The notes under the pieces are model-generated. The model was given only the letters and a program-made list of their open reading frames with translations. It searched no databases and was not told the DNA's origin. DNA of 64,000 nucleotides from Lytechinus variegatus (Eukaryota > Echinodermata > Echinoidea > Temnopleuroida > Toxopneustidae), in contig NC_054740.1 of assembly GCF_018143015.1 (NCBI RefSeq), positions 40,744,180-40,808,179 of the forward strand, read 5' to 3'. Numbering within the stretch: position 1 is the stretch's first letter; every line of letters begins with the position of its first letter. Of this stretch, positions 12,697 through 25,689 are shown piece by piece. The position numbers and the translations under genes were made by a program.

Positions 12697-14090
12697 TAAT
12701 ATCGAAATTATGGTAGGCCTTGAACATTCTGTCTGGTGGGGGTTCACCAACTTTTAAGCACCACTGTAGATAACATCCATATGGTTCCAAAGTCACAAAA
12801 AAATAAAAATATCATCATATCATGATTTGAACAATGAATGACAAACAAAGTGTATAGACTGTATGTACAAAAAACAAGAGTACATGTAGATGCTTTGACA
12901 CAAGACAAGTTCAAGTTAAGTGGCAAAAAACATCCATTTCGCCTCACCCCCTGCAAACTTGTTCTCTTATTGGCAAGCTGTCAAAACTTGCCTATGCAAA
13001 CCTCATGATTTGTACAAGAAGTCACAAATTGTGCTTGTATCAAATGTATGAAGATTTTATAGAAATACTGATGTCTATAGAAGAATGTGATTATCAATAC
13101 ACTTGCAGCATACTGGTTGAATTACATTTCAGTAGAAAAACAAGGATTGCTACAACATGGAATTTCGATCACCTTTGCGTACTGACATTTCCATAATTTT
13201 TTTTTTCATTGTGGATCCAGTTTATTATCACATTATTACAAAAAGGACATAGGCTGTAATCAAAACGAAGTTTTGATTCACTTACAAAGTGCTTTACACT
13301 AAACCAAAAAAAAGTAGATAAAAGAACCAAACTTCATTTTTTGCACTTGATGAAAATGAAAATGGCAAGTTCCAGTAGAGAAATAATTAGCTAATGAAGT
13401 TACCTGCATTTTTACTATCAATTAATCCTTTCCATCTTTTGCTTGGTCAATTTTCATAAATCTGAAGGCAAAAATATCTTTCAATATGCAGTCCGAGGGG
13501 TTCCCAACACAGATTCAACTTTCATTGAGTTCAAATACCATGTTTTCATTAGCAGACAATCTTTTACCAAAAGTTCCACAGCAGTTTCAACCAAAAAGTG
13601 GTACAATTTTAACCTATTTTGGACCCTCTGTAATATCCCAGCTTTAACATCGGTGAGTTTTCACATTTACAAACGGGACGGATACTACAACATAGCAAAT
13701 CTATTGAAAATGTCTGTCAAATCCCAACGAACAGCTCAGAGGACTTTGTCAAAAACTGGCGAACGGGGCCAGCAGATCGTCCCAAGATTTGGAGCTGAAG
13801 AAAATTTGCTAATACGTCAATTGCCCAGAGTCCAAGATGACACCGCTGTTTCAATTAATCAATTTTCGACAAGGGCTGCTTTGTCAATAGACTCTCAATG
13901 TTCCAGAAAACATCTGTGTAGTGGCTGTGAAAGCTGCCTATTGATTTCAACATATTCGAAATCAAGCAAAAGCCTGAATACTCATATCTCTGGGTACGTT
14001 TGATAAGAGGTACCTGATTACAGAAAATACGGACATTCCAGCATATGATGAGGAGGGTTGAGAGTTCAGTGTTTCATGAACAAACAGTCG

Positions 14091-14096
14091 TTTATT
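14091..14096 (-). terminator. Candidate CNOT7 poly(A) signal
   Basis: AATAAA on the minus strand, about 275 nt beyond the CNOT7 stop codon. It is the first good hexamer downstream; the true 3' end could be much further. Confidence 0.3.
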
Positions 14097-14295
14097 TTCA
14101 CTGACTTATTCGTTCTAACCAATCAGATGCAAGGATTTGCCATAGCTTTTAACATCACCTTGCTATCATTATAAATGTATCCTTAGTTTCATACTTTAAC
14201 AAGACAAGTGGTTTGGAAAACAAAAGGCTGACAAGAAGACGTTGGAAGAAACACTGAAGCACCCTGGGTAATGTCAAAGGTCATGTTAGATTGTG

Positions 14296-14357
14296 AGGAG
14301 TGGGGAGGAAGGGAGGAGGAGGGGAAAGTGGAGGAAAGGGACGGGAAGGGGGGAGTG
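14296..14357 (-). promoter_or_regulatory. CU-rich tract at the start of the CNOT7 3' UTR
   Basis: In the CNOT7 sense direction this is about 60 nt of nearly pure C/U with repeated CCUCC and CUUCC, beginning about 14 nt after the stop codon. Such tracts are typical binding sites for polypyrimidine-tract or poly(C)-binding proteins; a regulatory role is inferred only. Confidence 0.35.
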
Positions 14358-14370
14358 GTTGGGGCTCGGG

Positions 14371-17300
14371 TTACGTAGCTGTAGTCGTAGGAGCTGTGTT
14401 ATTCTCTTCCGTGTAAGCCGATCCGTTCTGCATGTAAGCCGATCCCAGACCATACAGGTGACCGCAATACTTGTCATCATCAATGTTATCTTCAAAATAG
14501 CACTGGGAAAGAAAGTATAAGATGAGGATTAAAATAAATATGCACATTTTTTTTACAGTGAACATTCATAAAGATGTACATGTAGGGTTCTGGACAATCA
14601 TCATTGATGTTATTATCTTAATGAAACCTAATTTACAATATCACAACAGAGTAAGAATGCATCCTTACAACAAGTTACTGCAAATTTATTTGATTTGGAT
14701 TTTTCCATGAAGTTGGTTTACAAATATTGACATTCAGCATAACTCAATACTAATTATCATAAACATTCGTTAGTAGGCTTTACATTAGTACAAAGACCAT
14801 GTGTTTTACAGGTAATTTTGAGCCATTTAGATTAATTTTTATGAAGTTAAGGAGCAAATCAGTGTTTACTGCTGCTACATGGCCACAGTATCCAAGTAGC
14901 ATCTGGGTATTTACATTTGGTCCTAAAAATGGAATTATGGCAATTAGGTTGACTAAAACTTGATATAATACGCACATTGACTTTCAAGTCAGGTAGCTGA
15001 ATACCTCAGACTTCCTATGCATAGTTTTACATGTATTTTTAAAAGAGAGTCTGTAAATCATAAAACTAGTTTCATTTTAAAACCTACTTACCTCTCTCAT
15101 TTTAAGGAATGTTTGTACAGTGAGGAGGCTATCACTGCCAGCTTGATGTTGAGGTCCTATCCTCTGGATCTATGAAAAGAAGGAATAAACATTTTAATGG
15201 AGGTACAGGTACAGGTTGTGCATAAGTTGACACAGAGTGATAGGAAACAAGGAACAGGATAAACACCGAAGTAAATACATAGTAACAAGAGTTTCATTAG
15301 ACATAATGATGAAGGGATCAACATTTTTGGCTTGCAAAAGATTAGCCCAGAGTTAGATCATTGCCCAAGTTAAACTGGATTTCAGAATACGGGCCTCAGT
15401 GTCCAGGATTTTTTTTGCTACATGTATGTTTTGAACTCACCTGCCCAATTTTACTATTGTTTATATCAAACCCCTTGGCAAATTTAGGGGCTCTTTATTA
15501 GTTTTTCCAGGGCTCTGTAGGTCATTTCAGGGGCAACTTCGCCCAGAGCCCCACTGTATTTTTCCCCCCCTTGTGTTTACCTGAAGGATATCAGCTACTT
15601 CTTGAAGACCCCCCTTGAGGTCTTTACAGCTCTTCATCAGGTATTTCACATCATAGATACATGGGAAGAAGATCCTCAGGAGCTCAAAGAATTCTGACTC
15701 CTCTGAAGGCAGGTTGGTCGCCGTCATCAGCTTGACCAGGTAGGCAAAGTCGTAACTACTGCTCAGACAAAAAAAAAGAAATAACACAGGATAGTATTCA
15801 GCATGGCTGGGTGAAAATGACCTTTAATCTCATTTTATAATGAAAAGGATTGATTAATGATGATTACCATACTTGCCAACAAGACAACCAAGAAACAGAT
15901 TACTAAGAAATTCCCCAATAGAGGAATATTCTGATACTTCCTATTCATTACTACAGGAAAATGTTTGTATCAATTGGAACACACAAAATGGCATGTTCCT
16001 ATGTAGGAGCACTTGGAACTTTCCTGGCAGGTAGGGATTACTCATCAAACACAATACAAATTTAGAAAGTTTAGTCATCTGAAAGAGAAGCGCTTCCTAC
16101 AATGTGGTACAACTGAACCATAAATGAAATGCAACTATATTTCTGAAAATCTTTTTTTTTCATACTGCAGGAGAGCATTTCATGAAAGGACTTGCAATTA
16201 TTTTTAAGAATCTTACAAAATGTTGCCTAGACTGTATACTGATCGATTATAAAAATAGACAAGTTACCTGTGGAAGGTGACCCACTTGACACTGTCATTG
16301 AGAACCACTCCCGATGTCATCAGAAGCTCTGCAAAGTGATCAACCTCGATTCCTTCATCTTCATGCTTCTTGAACTGGATACCTGACCCAGATAGGAGCT
16401 CTATTGAATCTTTAGCGTACATGTCTTCACTGCAAAGTTAATTACAAAGGCATTCAGAATTATTAAAACTCCGTAATATAAGTTTCTACAGATGATTTGC
16501 TGTGCAGTATCAAGAGGGTTCTTACAACTAGACAAAATGCCTCAAATATTTGTTCACTGCGTATTGATGGTTTACCCAAGGTTAAATTGGCATTATATAA
16601 TAAACATGAATCCCATAGGAAGATAAATGCATCTGGCATGTGAAAGATGAATGCCATTTGTGGTAACGACTTCAAAATGAGTTTGTACAGAACTCAATCA
16701 AATGACCACCCAAGTCCTTATACAAATAAAATAAATTGTATTACTGCGGAGCAATTAGCAAACCAATACAAGCATGATATTGTTGGGTCGTTTACCAAGT
16801 ACTAATAATACACTGTCCCACACATGCTTATCTGTGTTGGTGATCTTTAGTGTGATTGATTTTAAGCTTAGATTTCATGATTCCACAAAGCTCACTTAAT
16901 ATAAAACTGTACCTGATCTAGACCTACGATGATGTAGTGACAATTTCATTACTTGGTTTTAGACTTTCCCATAAAATCAGTGTTTACTGCAACTACATTC
17001 ATCATTATCTTTTAAGAATTAACAGGCTTTTTTTTTTATTCTACAAAATGACATGCAGTATCCGGTGAGTTCTTGCATCAACAAACTGATGTCCCGACAG
17101 GACTTGTTGTATCATGATGGTTTACCTGAGATTAAACCTGAAGTTGAACTGGAACGTTGAGCCCGTCTTCGGAAAATTACCCTGTTCATCACAGAAGGTA
17201 ATGCCTAGCTGTATTATCTTGAGCAAGTCTACGTTGCATCGATGCAGCTGGTATTGATATTCGGAGTTGGTGCGGAACTCGCCCAGGGGCCGGGCTACAA

Positions 17301-18429
17301 CGCCAGGAAACTCTGTATCCTGGTGAAATAAGGATTTCAACAAGGGAATCACTGGTATAGAGAGAGACTAGTTAACAACAAAGCATTGTAATGAATGAAG
17401 TAGCCAAGATAAACACATCAGTGATGCTTTATTATGCATGAATACTAGTAATGTAGATTGAATTTATCATATTCTTTGCTAAAATGTGTTAATGACTAGT
17501 TTGACCCAATTTTTACAATAAGTCGAGCTATTTCATAAAGCTACATGTATTAATGACGTTATACATAACTTTAACTGGTGATCTATTCTTGATCTGATAT
17601 GCTTTAAATACACTATCAAAACAAAATCATACTAAAAATATCATTAATTTAATACTCCTTCCCTATCATAAGAGCCTTATGAAAGAAATAATTTTAATGA
17701 AAATTCAATTTTCCTGATTTGTTTATCGTGGAAATGTGGTACCCAACTACAGTGAGCATTGGCAACTTTACTCAAAAAGAATTTTCCCTCATTTATTGCA
17801 TATATATACTGTTACCATGGCAACCCAGTACCACACACTTATCATGCAAAATGTGTATTGCACATATATCCACTCTCCAAGACAAATGTATGTAATACAT
17901 ATAAGTCTTGAGGGCAACGGGTGAAAACTGTACACTGTGACTGATTAAAACATTATAAATACCCCATTTACAATTTGTTTGGCGGCACGTATAAAAAATG
18001 AAACAAAATTAAGAGAGTCCATGTACAGTAGGCTTCAAGTTCCCTTCTAAACTCAGTCAAACTGCCAATTTATATCTAGTGCACTGTCACAATTCACATC
18101 ACAAATGAAAATGTAGTCTTCATCGTGAAATAATTGTAGTGATCATTTCAGATAAGTCATGACTTTTGTAAAGATCATTAAAAAATTATGATAAGGTAAA
18201 AAAATTTTGGGATCAGCTACAGAAAGCCAATCAAGGCATTCGTAATGGATCACATGACGGTGGGACTGAGGTATAAACTCTATATTTCACAGAATGCACA
18301 TAAATGAGTAATAATTACCATGGCCACATATTTGTATTTCTGTATGATGATGCGAATCTTCCTGAACACATCCTCTAAATTTGTGTTCCAAACGTCAACA
18401 ATGTGAGGTTCATTAGTCTGAGTTGGCAT
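14371..18429 (-). CDS. CNOT7: CCR4-NOT deadenylase subunit 7/8 (CAF1/POP2)
   Basis: Six coding exons on the minus strand: 18429-18319, 17319-17126, 16429-16268, 15758-15581, 15169-15092 and 14502-14371 (stop 14371-14373). They join in phase to 284 aa, against 285 in human CNOT7. It is the 3'-to-5' poly(A)-specific exonuclease of the cytoplasmic CCR4-NOT complex. All DEDDh residues are present: Asp38 and Glu40 in MDTEFPGVVARP, Asp159 in YDFAYL, His223 and Asp228 in QHQAGSD. Also visible are NVDLLKIIQLG and the C-terminal KYCGHLYGLG. The start is the ATG at 18427-18429; the in-frame extension upstream begins only with TTG. The exon extends 5' as UTR to 18566 (acceptor CTACAG), and a donor at 19801/19800 suggests a non-coding first exon. 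CNOT7 and CNOT8 cannot be told apart; invertebrates normally have one gene. Confidence 0.97.
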
Positions 18430-18566
18430 GGTGTCTGTACTTGTCTGTACTTCTTTATAAAACACACTCTTCAATACTCTTCTGGCTCTTTCTCTAACTT
18501 TCTCAGCCGGTGTTATACCATTGTATTCTCTTTGCTTTCACCAAGAATGAGTTCCTTTCCTGTGCC
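18430..18566 (-). other. CNOT7: CNOT7 exon 2, 5' UTR part
   Basis: The minus strand shows a pyrimidine-rich tract and TACTACAG acceptor ending at 18567, then 137 nt without an ATG in frame with the coding sequence before the start codon. This implies a spliced 5' leader. Confidence 0.6.
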
Positions 18567-19009
18567 CTGTAGTATATAAAAAAAACACATATTGTAATAT
18601 GATTCTTTTTTTCAATTGTTGTTGGTTGGAAAACTAATAGAAATCACATAATTTGGATTCACATTCAAAATATACTCAAGTTTCATACAAATAAAATCAT
18701 CTTTTTTTTCACTTAAACTCATTTGATACATCGAAATGCAAAATTTACCCACCCTCGATTTAGGAGCATCGTGTCACACGCAAGAGTAAACATGAAACTT
18801 TCCTTTGAACGATCAAACACATTTTCAAGATTTCATTATGACACATATTTTTACCCTGAAATTCATTGAATTCATTAATTCACTACAAGCAGTCATGACA
18901 ATTAAATAAACAACACATTTCAATTCAAACAGGCACTTCTTATTGAAAGAGAGAAAAAATCAATCGCAAATAACATCAGAATTAAAACAAAGTAGATTAA
19001 TTGGGGAAA

Positions 19010-19290
19010 GATCAAAGAAGAATTGAAAGGAAAAAAGATACAGAAAAGATGAAAAATATAGTAAAGAGATTGAAGAGAAGAATGAGAAGAGGAAAAAGAG
19101 GAAGGAGAAAGAAAGGTCTTCTTTTATGGAAACAGTATAGGCCACCATCTTGTGTATTGTCATACCAGTGGTCAAAGGAAATAGCAAAAATTAGAAAGAA
19201 AAAAAAAGAAAATACACAGAAAAGACAAAAAAATGAAAGAACAAATGAAAGAAAGAAAGAACAAATGAAAGAAAGAAGGAAAGAAAGAAA
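19010..19290 (+). repeat. Purine-rich (GAA/AAG) tract in CNOT7 intron 1
   Basis: Two A/G-only stretches (about 19010-19120 and 19190-19290) are split by a short mixed segment. The CNOT7 sense strand is therefore polypyrimidine here. The Arg/Lys-rich open frame on the plus strand is an artefact of this composition. Confidence 0.75.
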
Positions 19291-19800
19291 CTAGCATTCT
19301 GCATTGTAGCAAGCAAGCAAGGAGTTTGGAAATAAAAGAAAATTATGAAAGGGAGAACAGAAGATATGAACTAAATTTAGGAACAAAGAAAAAGGGAAAT
19401 AAACGACAAGGAGATGGCTATGGCTATGCTTTGCTTTGGATGGGAAACAATCACACAATAAAAAAATGAACATGATCTCTTTCATTCCATGTGCTATTCT
19501 CACAGATTTAATCGTAAGCAATTTGAATTACTCTGTCACAACAATGTGATTTTCCCGTTCAACCTGTGTGCATAAATATCGCATAAGGCAATAGAGCCAA
19601 TGGTCTCCACATCCGTGTCATGGGTCTCCGAACTTAGCTTTACCTTTAGTGCGCCCATGCAGCGACAAGGACTGAAAATAAATGACCGGTACGAGCGGAG
19701 TCCGTCGTTTCATTATCACTAAATATACATGAGTCAAATTAAAAAAACAAAAACATCATATATTCAGGACAAAATATCTTATAAAATTCAGAAAAATTAC

Positions 19801-20187
19801 CTTCCAGCAGTCACGACCAAACCCGAGTGTCTCTTCCAACGAACTCTAGCTGGCGCGCTTCAAAAAGGTGAGCAAATCCTCCGCGCCCCCCCCCCCCCGT
19901 CCCTCCCGGCCTCCCCACCCCGATCGACGGCAGCGTAGTCATGTCAACAAATTCATTGAAACACCGCGCCGCGGCGCGGCCATCGGGGCGATATCGAAGC
20001 AGCAGGTAACTCTGGTGGCCTAGAACCCCGGTACTTGTTGTGTATGATCTGGCCGGCTGGCTAGCTAGCTTGTTGCGCTGCGGCTCATATCTCATGCCAA
20101 TTGTGTCGGGATCGATCGCGTCGTGAGCTTTGTTGCTTCACTGTCTTTGAGTTTCAGAATCAGATTAATACTTGTTAAATTTACAAA
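19801..20187. promoter_or_regulatory. Bidirectional CNOT7/SPATA4 promoter and first exon
   Basis: Only 387 bp separate a minus-strand splice donor (GGAAG/GTAATT, exon side ending 19801) from the SPATA4 ATG at 20188. The interval is strikingly GC- and CpG-rich for this window, with a 14-C run near 19890, a GCGCCGCGGCGC palindrome near 19964, and no obvious TATA box. It should hold both transcription starts, including the non-coding CNOT7 exon 1. The exact start sites cannot be seen. Confidence 0.65.
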
Positions 20188-23100
20188 ATGGCAACGAAAC
20201 TACCGAGAGATGTTTTGAAATGGATTCAAAGTCTGGATCTCACATCTCCTGTCAGAAACGTCAAAAAGTGAGTTTTTAGTTGGAGACCTTTTTTTTCAAA
20301 GGAAAATAATAGGCCTTTGGGGCCTATATAAAAATCAGACATGTCTCTTTTGAGACTGATGGGTGAGTGTGACACTTATCCAAAACTAGGTTATGATCTG
20401 AGAGTGAGAGTGTGTCTGTCTGTCTGTCAGTCACTCACTGACTCAGGCAGAGTCAGTGAAAGACCTCAGTTTTCTTGAGTTTTGTCAGTGTTTTTACCTT
20501 CCGAAATAAGATTAAGAAAATCTTCATTTCAGAAGCCAAAACTAGTGAAGTCAAGTCAGACAAATTTGTCTTCTTGTTCAATTAATTGTGCGCATTAAAG
20601 ACAAGGCAAATTTTCCAAAACCCAATGAAATTTTAAATAGATCTAGGCCCTATTTCAGAATGTAAAAGACAAAAATTAGATTCTGAACACATTGTCATTG
20701 AGAAAAAAAAATAAAATGTGATGTCATTCATCATTGTCAATTGTAGTCAATGCTCTGACTGAGACTGAGACACAGGTCAGAGCCAGCAAAATCCATCTGT
20801 TTTGCTTTTGGAGGAATATTTTTTTATACTTTTTTTAAATTGATCAGCGTTGTTGATCAGTGTCTGCACACCTAATTGCTAACAAAGTTGAGACTAATCA
20901 CAAATTTCTTTGATATTTCATATAAATTTCAGTAGATGTTAATCCTTAATGATTTGAAGATTTATTTTTAATGAATGTGCCATAAATCTTAAATTCTGTA
21001 AATAACAGAATTTTAAAAATTCTATTAAATAGGGTGTCTATAGACAGAATTGATCGATATTAGTAAAGTGGTAATCCACAGATCTACATTTAATCTTGCT
21101 GTTTATTTTCTCTTCCACGACACAGAGATTTTTCAAATGGCTACCTTGTGGCCGAGATATTTTCATGGTACTACCCCCAGGACATCACTATGCACTCTTA
21201 CGACAACTGCAGCGGAATTCAGGGCAAATTGGGCAACTGGTCCTTGTTGCGTACTTTCTTCAAGAAGAAGAATATTGATATTCCAAATCAGTTGATCGAT
21301 GGGACTATTCATTCAAGACCTGATGCTGCAGAGTTGCTTGTTCAGTACCTGTATACAAATCTCACAAATCGGAAGTAAGATATTCCCTAATTTCTGTTTT
21401 TAATCTGGCAAATTAAATTGAAACAATAGGTTAACTCTTTGCGTGCTGAATTAATTTGGGGGGACAATGACAATTGTTTCCATGTTTTATTTAATTTGAG
21501 ATTTCCATATTGCACCATTGATACTTTTTATTATTATATAGATGTTATTCAAGAACTATTGCCTTTTATCAGCTTATCTAATTTGAAGGTAGGGTAGACA
21601 ACGCAAAGGGTTAAAAAAATAAAGGGGTAAGAAGAAGATAAGAGATATTTAATAGTTCCATGACTGCTGCTGCCTTGTCACTGATGATGATAATGATTTA
21701 GTGATGATGATGATGATAACTATACTAGAATCCTATAATTGTGATCATAAGAATGATAATGATAACATTGATGATGGTAAAATGATGATTGATAATGATG
21801 GCGATAATGATTATGATATTGATAATCATAATGATGACAATGATAATCATGATGATGATGATGGAGATGGAGGTGATGGATGAGAATCATCCTGGATGGT
21901 GGCGATGATTATGACCGTGGATGCTGCTGCTGATGATGATCATGATCATGATGGATGATTATGGTGATGATAATGATGATCATGATCATGAAGTTGATGA
22001 TGATGATGTTAAAGATCATGATGATAATCATGACCATCATGATAATCATGATCATCATGATGATCATCATAATCATGATGATGGATGATGATGGTGATGA
22101 TTATGATGATCATGAAGTTGATGATGATGATGATGATCATGATCATCATGATGATGATGATCATGTTCATGATGATGATCATCATCATTATCATCATGAT
22201 CATGATGATGATCATGATGATGATCATCATCATCATGGATGATGATGGTGATGATTATGATGATCATGATCATGAAGTTGATGGTGATCATGATCATGAT
22301 GATTATGATGATGGATGATGATGGTGATGATTATAATGATCATGATGATCATGATAATGATCCTGATGATGATGATTATGATGATAGTGATGATTATGAT
22401 GATCATGGTCATGAAGTTGATGATGATGATGATGATCGTGATCATGATGATTATAATGATGGATGATGATGGTGATGATTATGATGATCATGATCATGAA
22501 GTTGACGATGATGATCATCATCATCATGATCATCATGATCATAATCATGATGATGATCATGATCATGATGATGATGATGATAATGATCCTGTTGATGATG
22601 ATGATCATCATCATTATGATTTTGATGATATTGATGATTATGATGATCATTATGATGAAAATGGTGATGGTGATGATTGTGATGATCTGGATGGTGATGG
22701 TGATTTATCCCTGTCTAAGCTAAAAGTTGGCCTTATTGTTCAGATACCAATGATGAGCCACATGCATTGCCATGATTCTCTTTTATAAAAGGGAACTTTG
22801 ATGTAATTTTTAAAGGGGATGTTTGAGTTTCATGCTGAATTTGACTTTGGGTCACTTGGCTTTCTTCAGTATCATGTTTCTAAAATGATTGATAGTGTAT
22901 CTTTAACTACTAAAGTTTAGTTCATATTTGTGTATGATTAATTTATGATCGAATATCTTTGAACTGGATTTTATTTTGCTCCATTTATTTCTACATAATT
23001 CTTACATATTCATGTACATCTCACACAGCAAAGTGTTGGATTTGACTTACTGTTACTTGATATTGATAGTTAAAATTCACAGGTTTTACCGAAGTAAGTT

Positions 23101-25375
23101 TTGCAATATCTGCAGATCTACTTCTCAGTTTATGCAGAAAAAATATTCTTGGAATCAATTGTAAAAAAAAAAATCCATACTAGCTCGACTATAGTCCTGT
23201 TAATGTCAATTCTGACAATGAATTCAATATATTTTTTCTCTTTTCTATTTTTATTGTTTTTTGGCACAATCTCAAAATTTATCTGTTATCCTTCTATGCT
23301 AATCTCTCAGATTGAAGCGTCTAGCTTTAGACCGTGACATCGACTTCACGGACCATCACTACCAGCAGACCTTGCCGATACATGCCAGGAATACTGCTGC
23401 AATGGCAGTTAGAACAAATCTCAAGATCACAGAGTTTGAAACGGAACCAAACATCATCACATGTCAGCAAAAGGTATAGGCATGCAGTTACCGCACCCAA
23501 GAGTGGGCGGGGTCGGCAGGCAGAGTGGGGTGGTATTTTTTTCATTGAACCTGAATTTAAAAGCCTTCTTTTGGATGAATTAATCCCCTATAGTGTTTGT
23601 CAGTATTCCACTTTATTTCTTAATTATTTGAATGAGGATCTTAAAACTGTGACGTTGAGGATGATATGAAATAAAACTTATTTTAGTGGATTTGTTTTGG
23701 TCATGATCCCAATAAAAATGACATACAATTATTGGGGGAATATAAAACCTTTTTTTCCAAGAATAGAACAGGCTGGAAATTCAGGATATAATCTTTGCTT
23801 TCTGGTAAACGCGATCACTTATTAATGTTCAAGAGTCTTTGTAATGGAAGAAGAAACATTACCGAGAGCATATTTGAAACTATGAAGAAATAAAGTGGAA
23901 GATAGAAAAAAATGATAACTTATATTTTCTATATATTTTGCTAAACCAAAAACAATATTTTGCCTGCATTTTGTCAAATGTCTTTTTAATTTATTTGTTC
24001 CAAACCCAATGCTAAAATGATATACTTGTCCTATTTCTTTTATTTCATAAGTTGCTTGTAAATTTTTTACTCTTTATGAAAATATTTTTCAGGTAAATAA
24101 TAAATAGTAAAAATATAAATTTTGATCTATATTTTATGCTCTTTCACCTAGCCCAGGGTAATATATTGTGTGCCATTGGATTGTCAACTACATTGATGCT
24201 TTATTAACATCATTAGTATTATCAATATGTTTACGACCAGGCTCAGGATATCATTACGCGTCACAGTCAGCATCGGCAGGAGGATCGTTTAGAAGATCCT
24301 GCACGATTCAACATCAAACCTACTATAGGACAGAAGTGTGTGAGAAGACCCGTCCCCCAAACACCTCATTCCACCCAGGCCAAGAACAGCCCACAGCGGG
24401 AATACCTAATCAAAGAAAGTAAGTTAGTTTAATGGCCACCGCACACCTTACGACCCGACTGGTCGGCGACTGGCTTGCGACTTAGTGAGGGGAGATGAAT
24501 CGCAAGGCAGTCATAAGCCTCGACACCGCACACCTTGCGATCCGATCTGCGACTCACGCATGCACTTTTTGCTTTTTGGCATAGCATCTGAGAAATTGCG
24601 CTTACTACTGCGTATGCGCGTTGTTTATCATAATACGCGTTATGCAACTCTGCTGTCTGATTGGCTGGGGGTTGGATTGAGCTTGCGATCCAGTCATAAG
24701 GATTAGACATGTCAAATCCTTCCGATTTTCCTTGCGACTTGTCTCTGACCGGTCTGCGACGCTCAAGCTGACAAGAACTGTGAAGTCACATCTCCCCTCA
24801 CCCAGTTGATATATCTATTTTGAAGTGATATTTTGTTGGTACTCAGAAGCAGGCTAGCAGAACCAAAATTTGATTTCATTTTCTGTTTTGATTTGCAAAA
24901 GTAATCAATGATGTAGTTTGTATTGAGAAATGTGGACTTTAGAGATTACCTGATAATCTTTTGTTTTTTTATACTTATATCAGTATATATCTCATTAACA
25001 TTGAGTATTATAATGATAATAGCAATACTATAAGTATAAAGCATTTGGAGATGCTGTATATAATCTTCAAATTAACAATACTAAAGTCTGCATATTTGTT
25101 GGACAAAGGCGAGTTTTGAACTGTTTTGTAAATCGTTCAAAAGAAGTATCATTGAGGTTACTATGATGTATATTATGGTCATTGAATTCATTTGTTTGGG
25201 TTTTTTTTTTAATCTTCCAGACACTAATTCAACCCCCATGCAAACCACCTCATCACCCAGCGTTCACTTCAAGGAAATCAAGGTCAATCAACTTGATCAT
25301 GTGACACAACAGGTGATCCGACCCACCAGCATGTCGCCAAGCAACGTCCTCCCTCCAATCTCTGGAAAATCATAA
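20188..25375 (+). CDS. SPATA4: Spermatogenesis-associated protein 4 (CH-like domain)
   Basis: Five exons: 20188-20267, 21126-21374, 23311-23473, 24241-24418 and 25221-25375 (stop TAA 25373-25375). All junctions are GT-AG with matching phases, giving 274 aa (human about 305). Residues ~6-110 form the SPEF1-like calponin-homology domain: LPRDVLKWIQSLDL, DFSNGYLVAEIFSWYYP, NWSLLRTFFKKK and LIDGTIHSRPDAAELLVQ all match SPATA4 block by block. The remainder is polar and basic, with LPIHARNTAA corresponding to the conserved segment after the domain. The start ATG has a good context (AAAATGG); no upstream exon is needed. Vertebrate SPATA4 is testis-enriched; the related SPEF1 binds axonemal microtubules, so a sperm-flagellum role is inferred. 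Intron 2 carries a large GAT minisatellite. Confidence 0.93.
21684..22700. repeat. GAT/ATGATC minisatellite with higher-order units
   Basis: About 1 kb of ATG, GAT and TCA triplets in SPATA4 intron 2. Above the triplet level, a longer unit containing CATGATCATGAAGTTGATG recurs near 21986, 22111, 22271, 22411 and 22496, so the locus grew partly by duplicating 75-160-bp blocks. Open frames in all six phases encode His/Asp/Met/Ile polymers and are not genes. Confidence 0.9.
24432..24800. mobile_element. Probable non-autonomous element in SPATA4 intron 4
   Basis: A comparatively GC-rich island that begins 14 bp after the exon-4 donor (24418/24419). CACCGCACACCTTACGACC near 24438 recurs as CACCGCACACCTTGCGATCC near 24525, and the right side has CTTGCGACTTGTCTCTGACC, roughly complementary to the left. 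Boundaries are uncertain. Confidence 0.5.
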
Positions 25376-25379
25376 TGGA

Positions 25380-25640
25380 ACATTGGGCTTATTAAAGAAC
25401 ATTTCAATGCCTTGGAGCCGTCCAATCACAAAATCAAGTGAAGTGTATTCTGTTGTATTTGTTGGGTTTTTTTGGGGGGGGTTTGCTGATCTGTATGTTC
25501 AGCTTTGTTAGCAGAGAGAGATAAAAAAAGTTGAGTGCAGTCGAACATTGGGCTTTGATGGAAAAGAACATTTCAATGCCATTGTGCCATCCAATTACAA
25601 AATCACCCAAAGAGCATTCTATTTTTACATTTTTTGTTGA
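25380..25640 (+). repeat. Direct duplication in the SPATA4 3' flank
   Basis: A ~75-bp segment just after the SPATA4 stop (ACATTGGGCTTATTAAAGAA near 25380) recurs at about 25550 with the shared string AGAACATTTCAATGCC. The copies are diverged by substitutions and small indels. Confidence 0.65.
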
Positions 25641-25689
25641 TAAATATGTCCATTTCAGATTATGCCATCCTCTTAGTAAGCGTTGGTAG

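Larger units (their letters stand above)
5381..14370. other. Intergenic region, no gene recognised
   Basis: Nine kilobases between the Maf stop and the CNOT7 stop. I found no exon chain with splice-compatible phase and no protein family. It contains the Maf 3' flank (first AATAAA near 5808), the CNOT7 3' UTR on its right side, and the dispersed elements listed separately. Open frames present are short; the longest (13443-14003, 186 codons) starts with TTG and resembles nothing known to me. Confidence 0.6.

Noticed and set aside
13443-14003. 186-codon plus-strand open frame
   Set aside because: Starts with TTG, has no recognised domain, lies antisense to the probable CNOT7 3' UTR and has no supporting splice sites or codon bias that I can see.
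18430-18474. N-terminal extension of CNOT7 by 15 residues
   Set aside because: The in-frame upstream start is TTG, not ATG, and the homologous protein begins at the ATG at 18429.
22315-22788. 157-codon frame of Asp/His polymers
   Set aside because: Entirely produced by the GAT minisatellite in SPATA4 intron 2.
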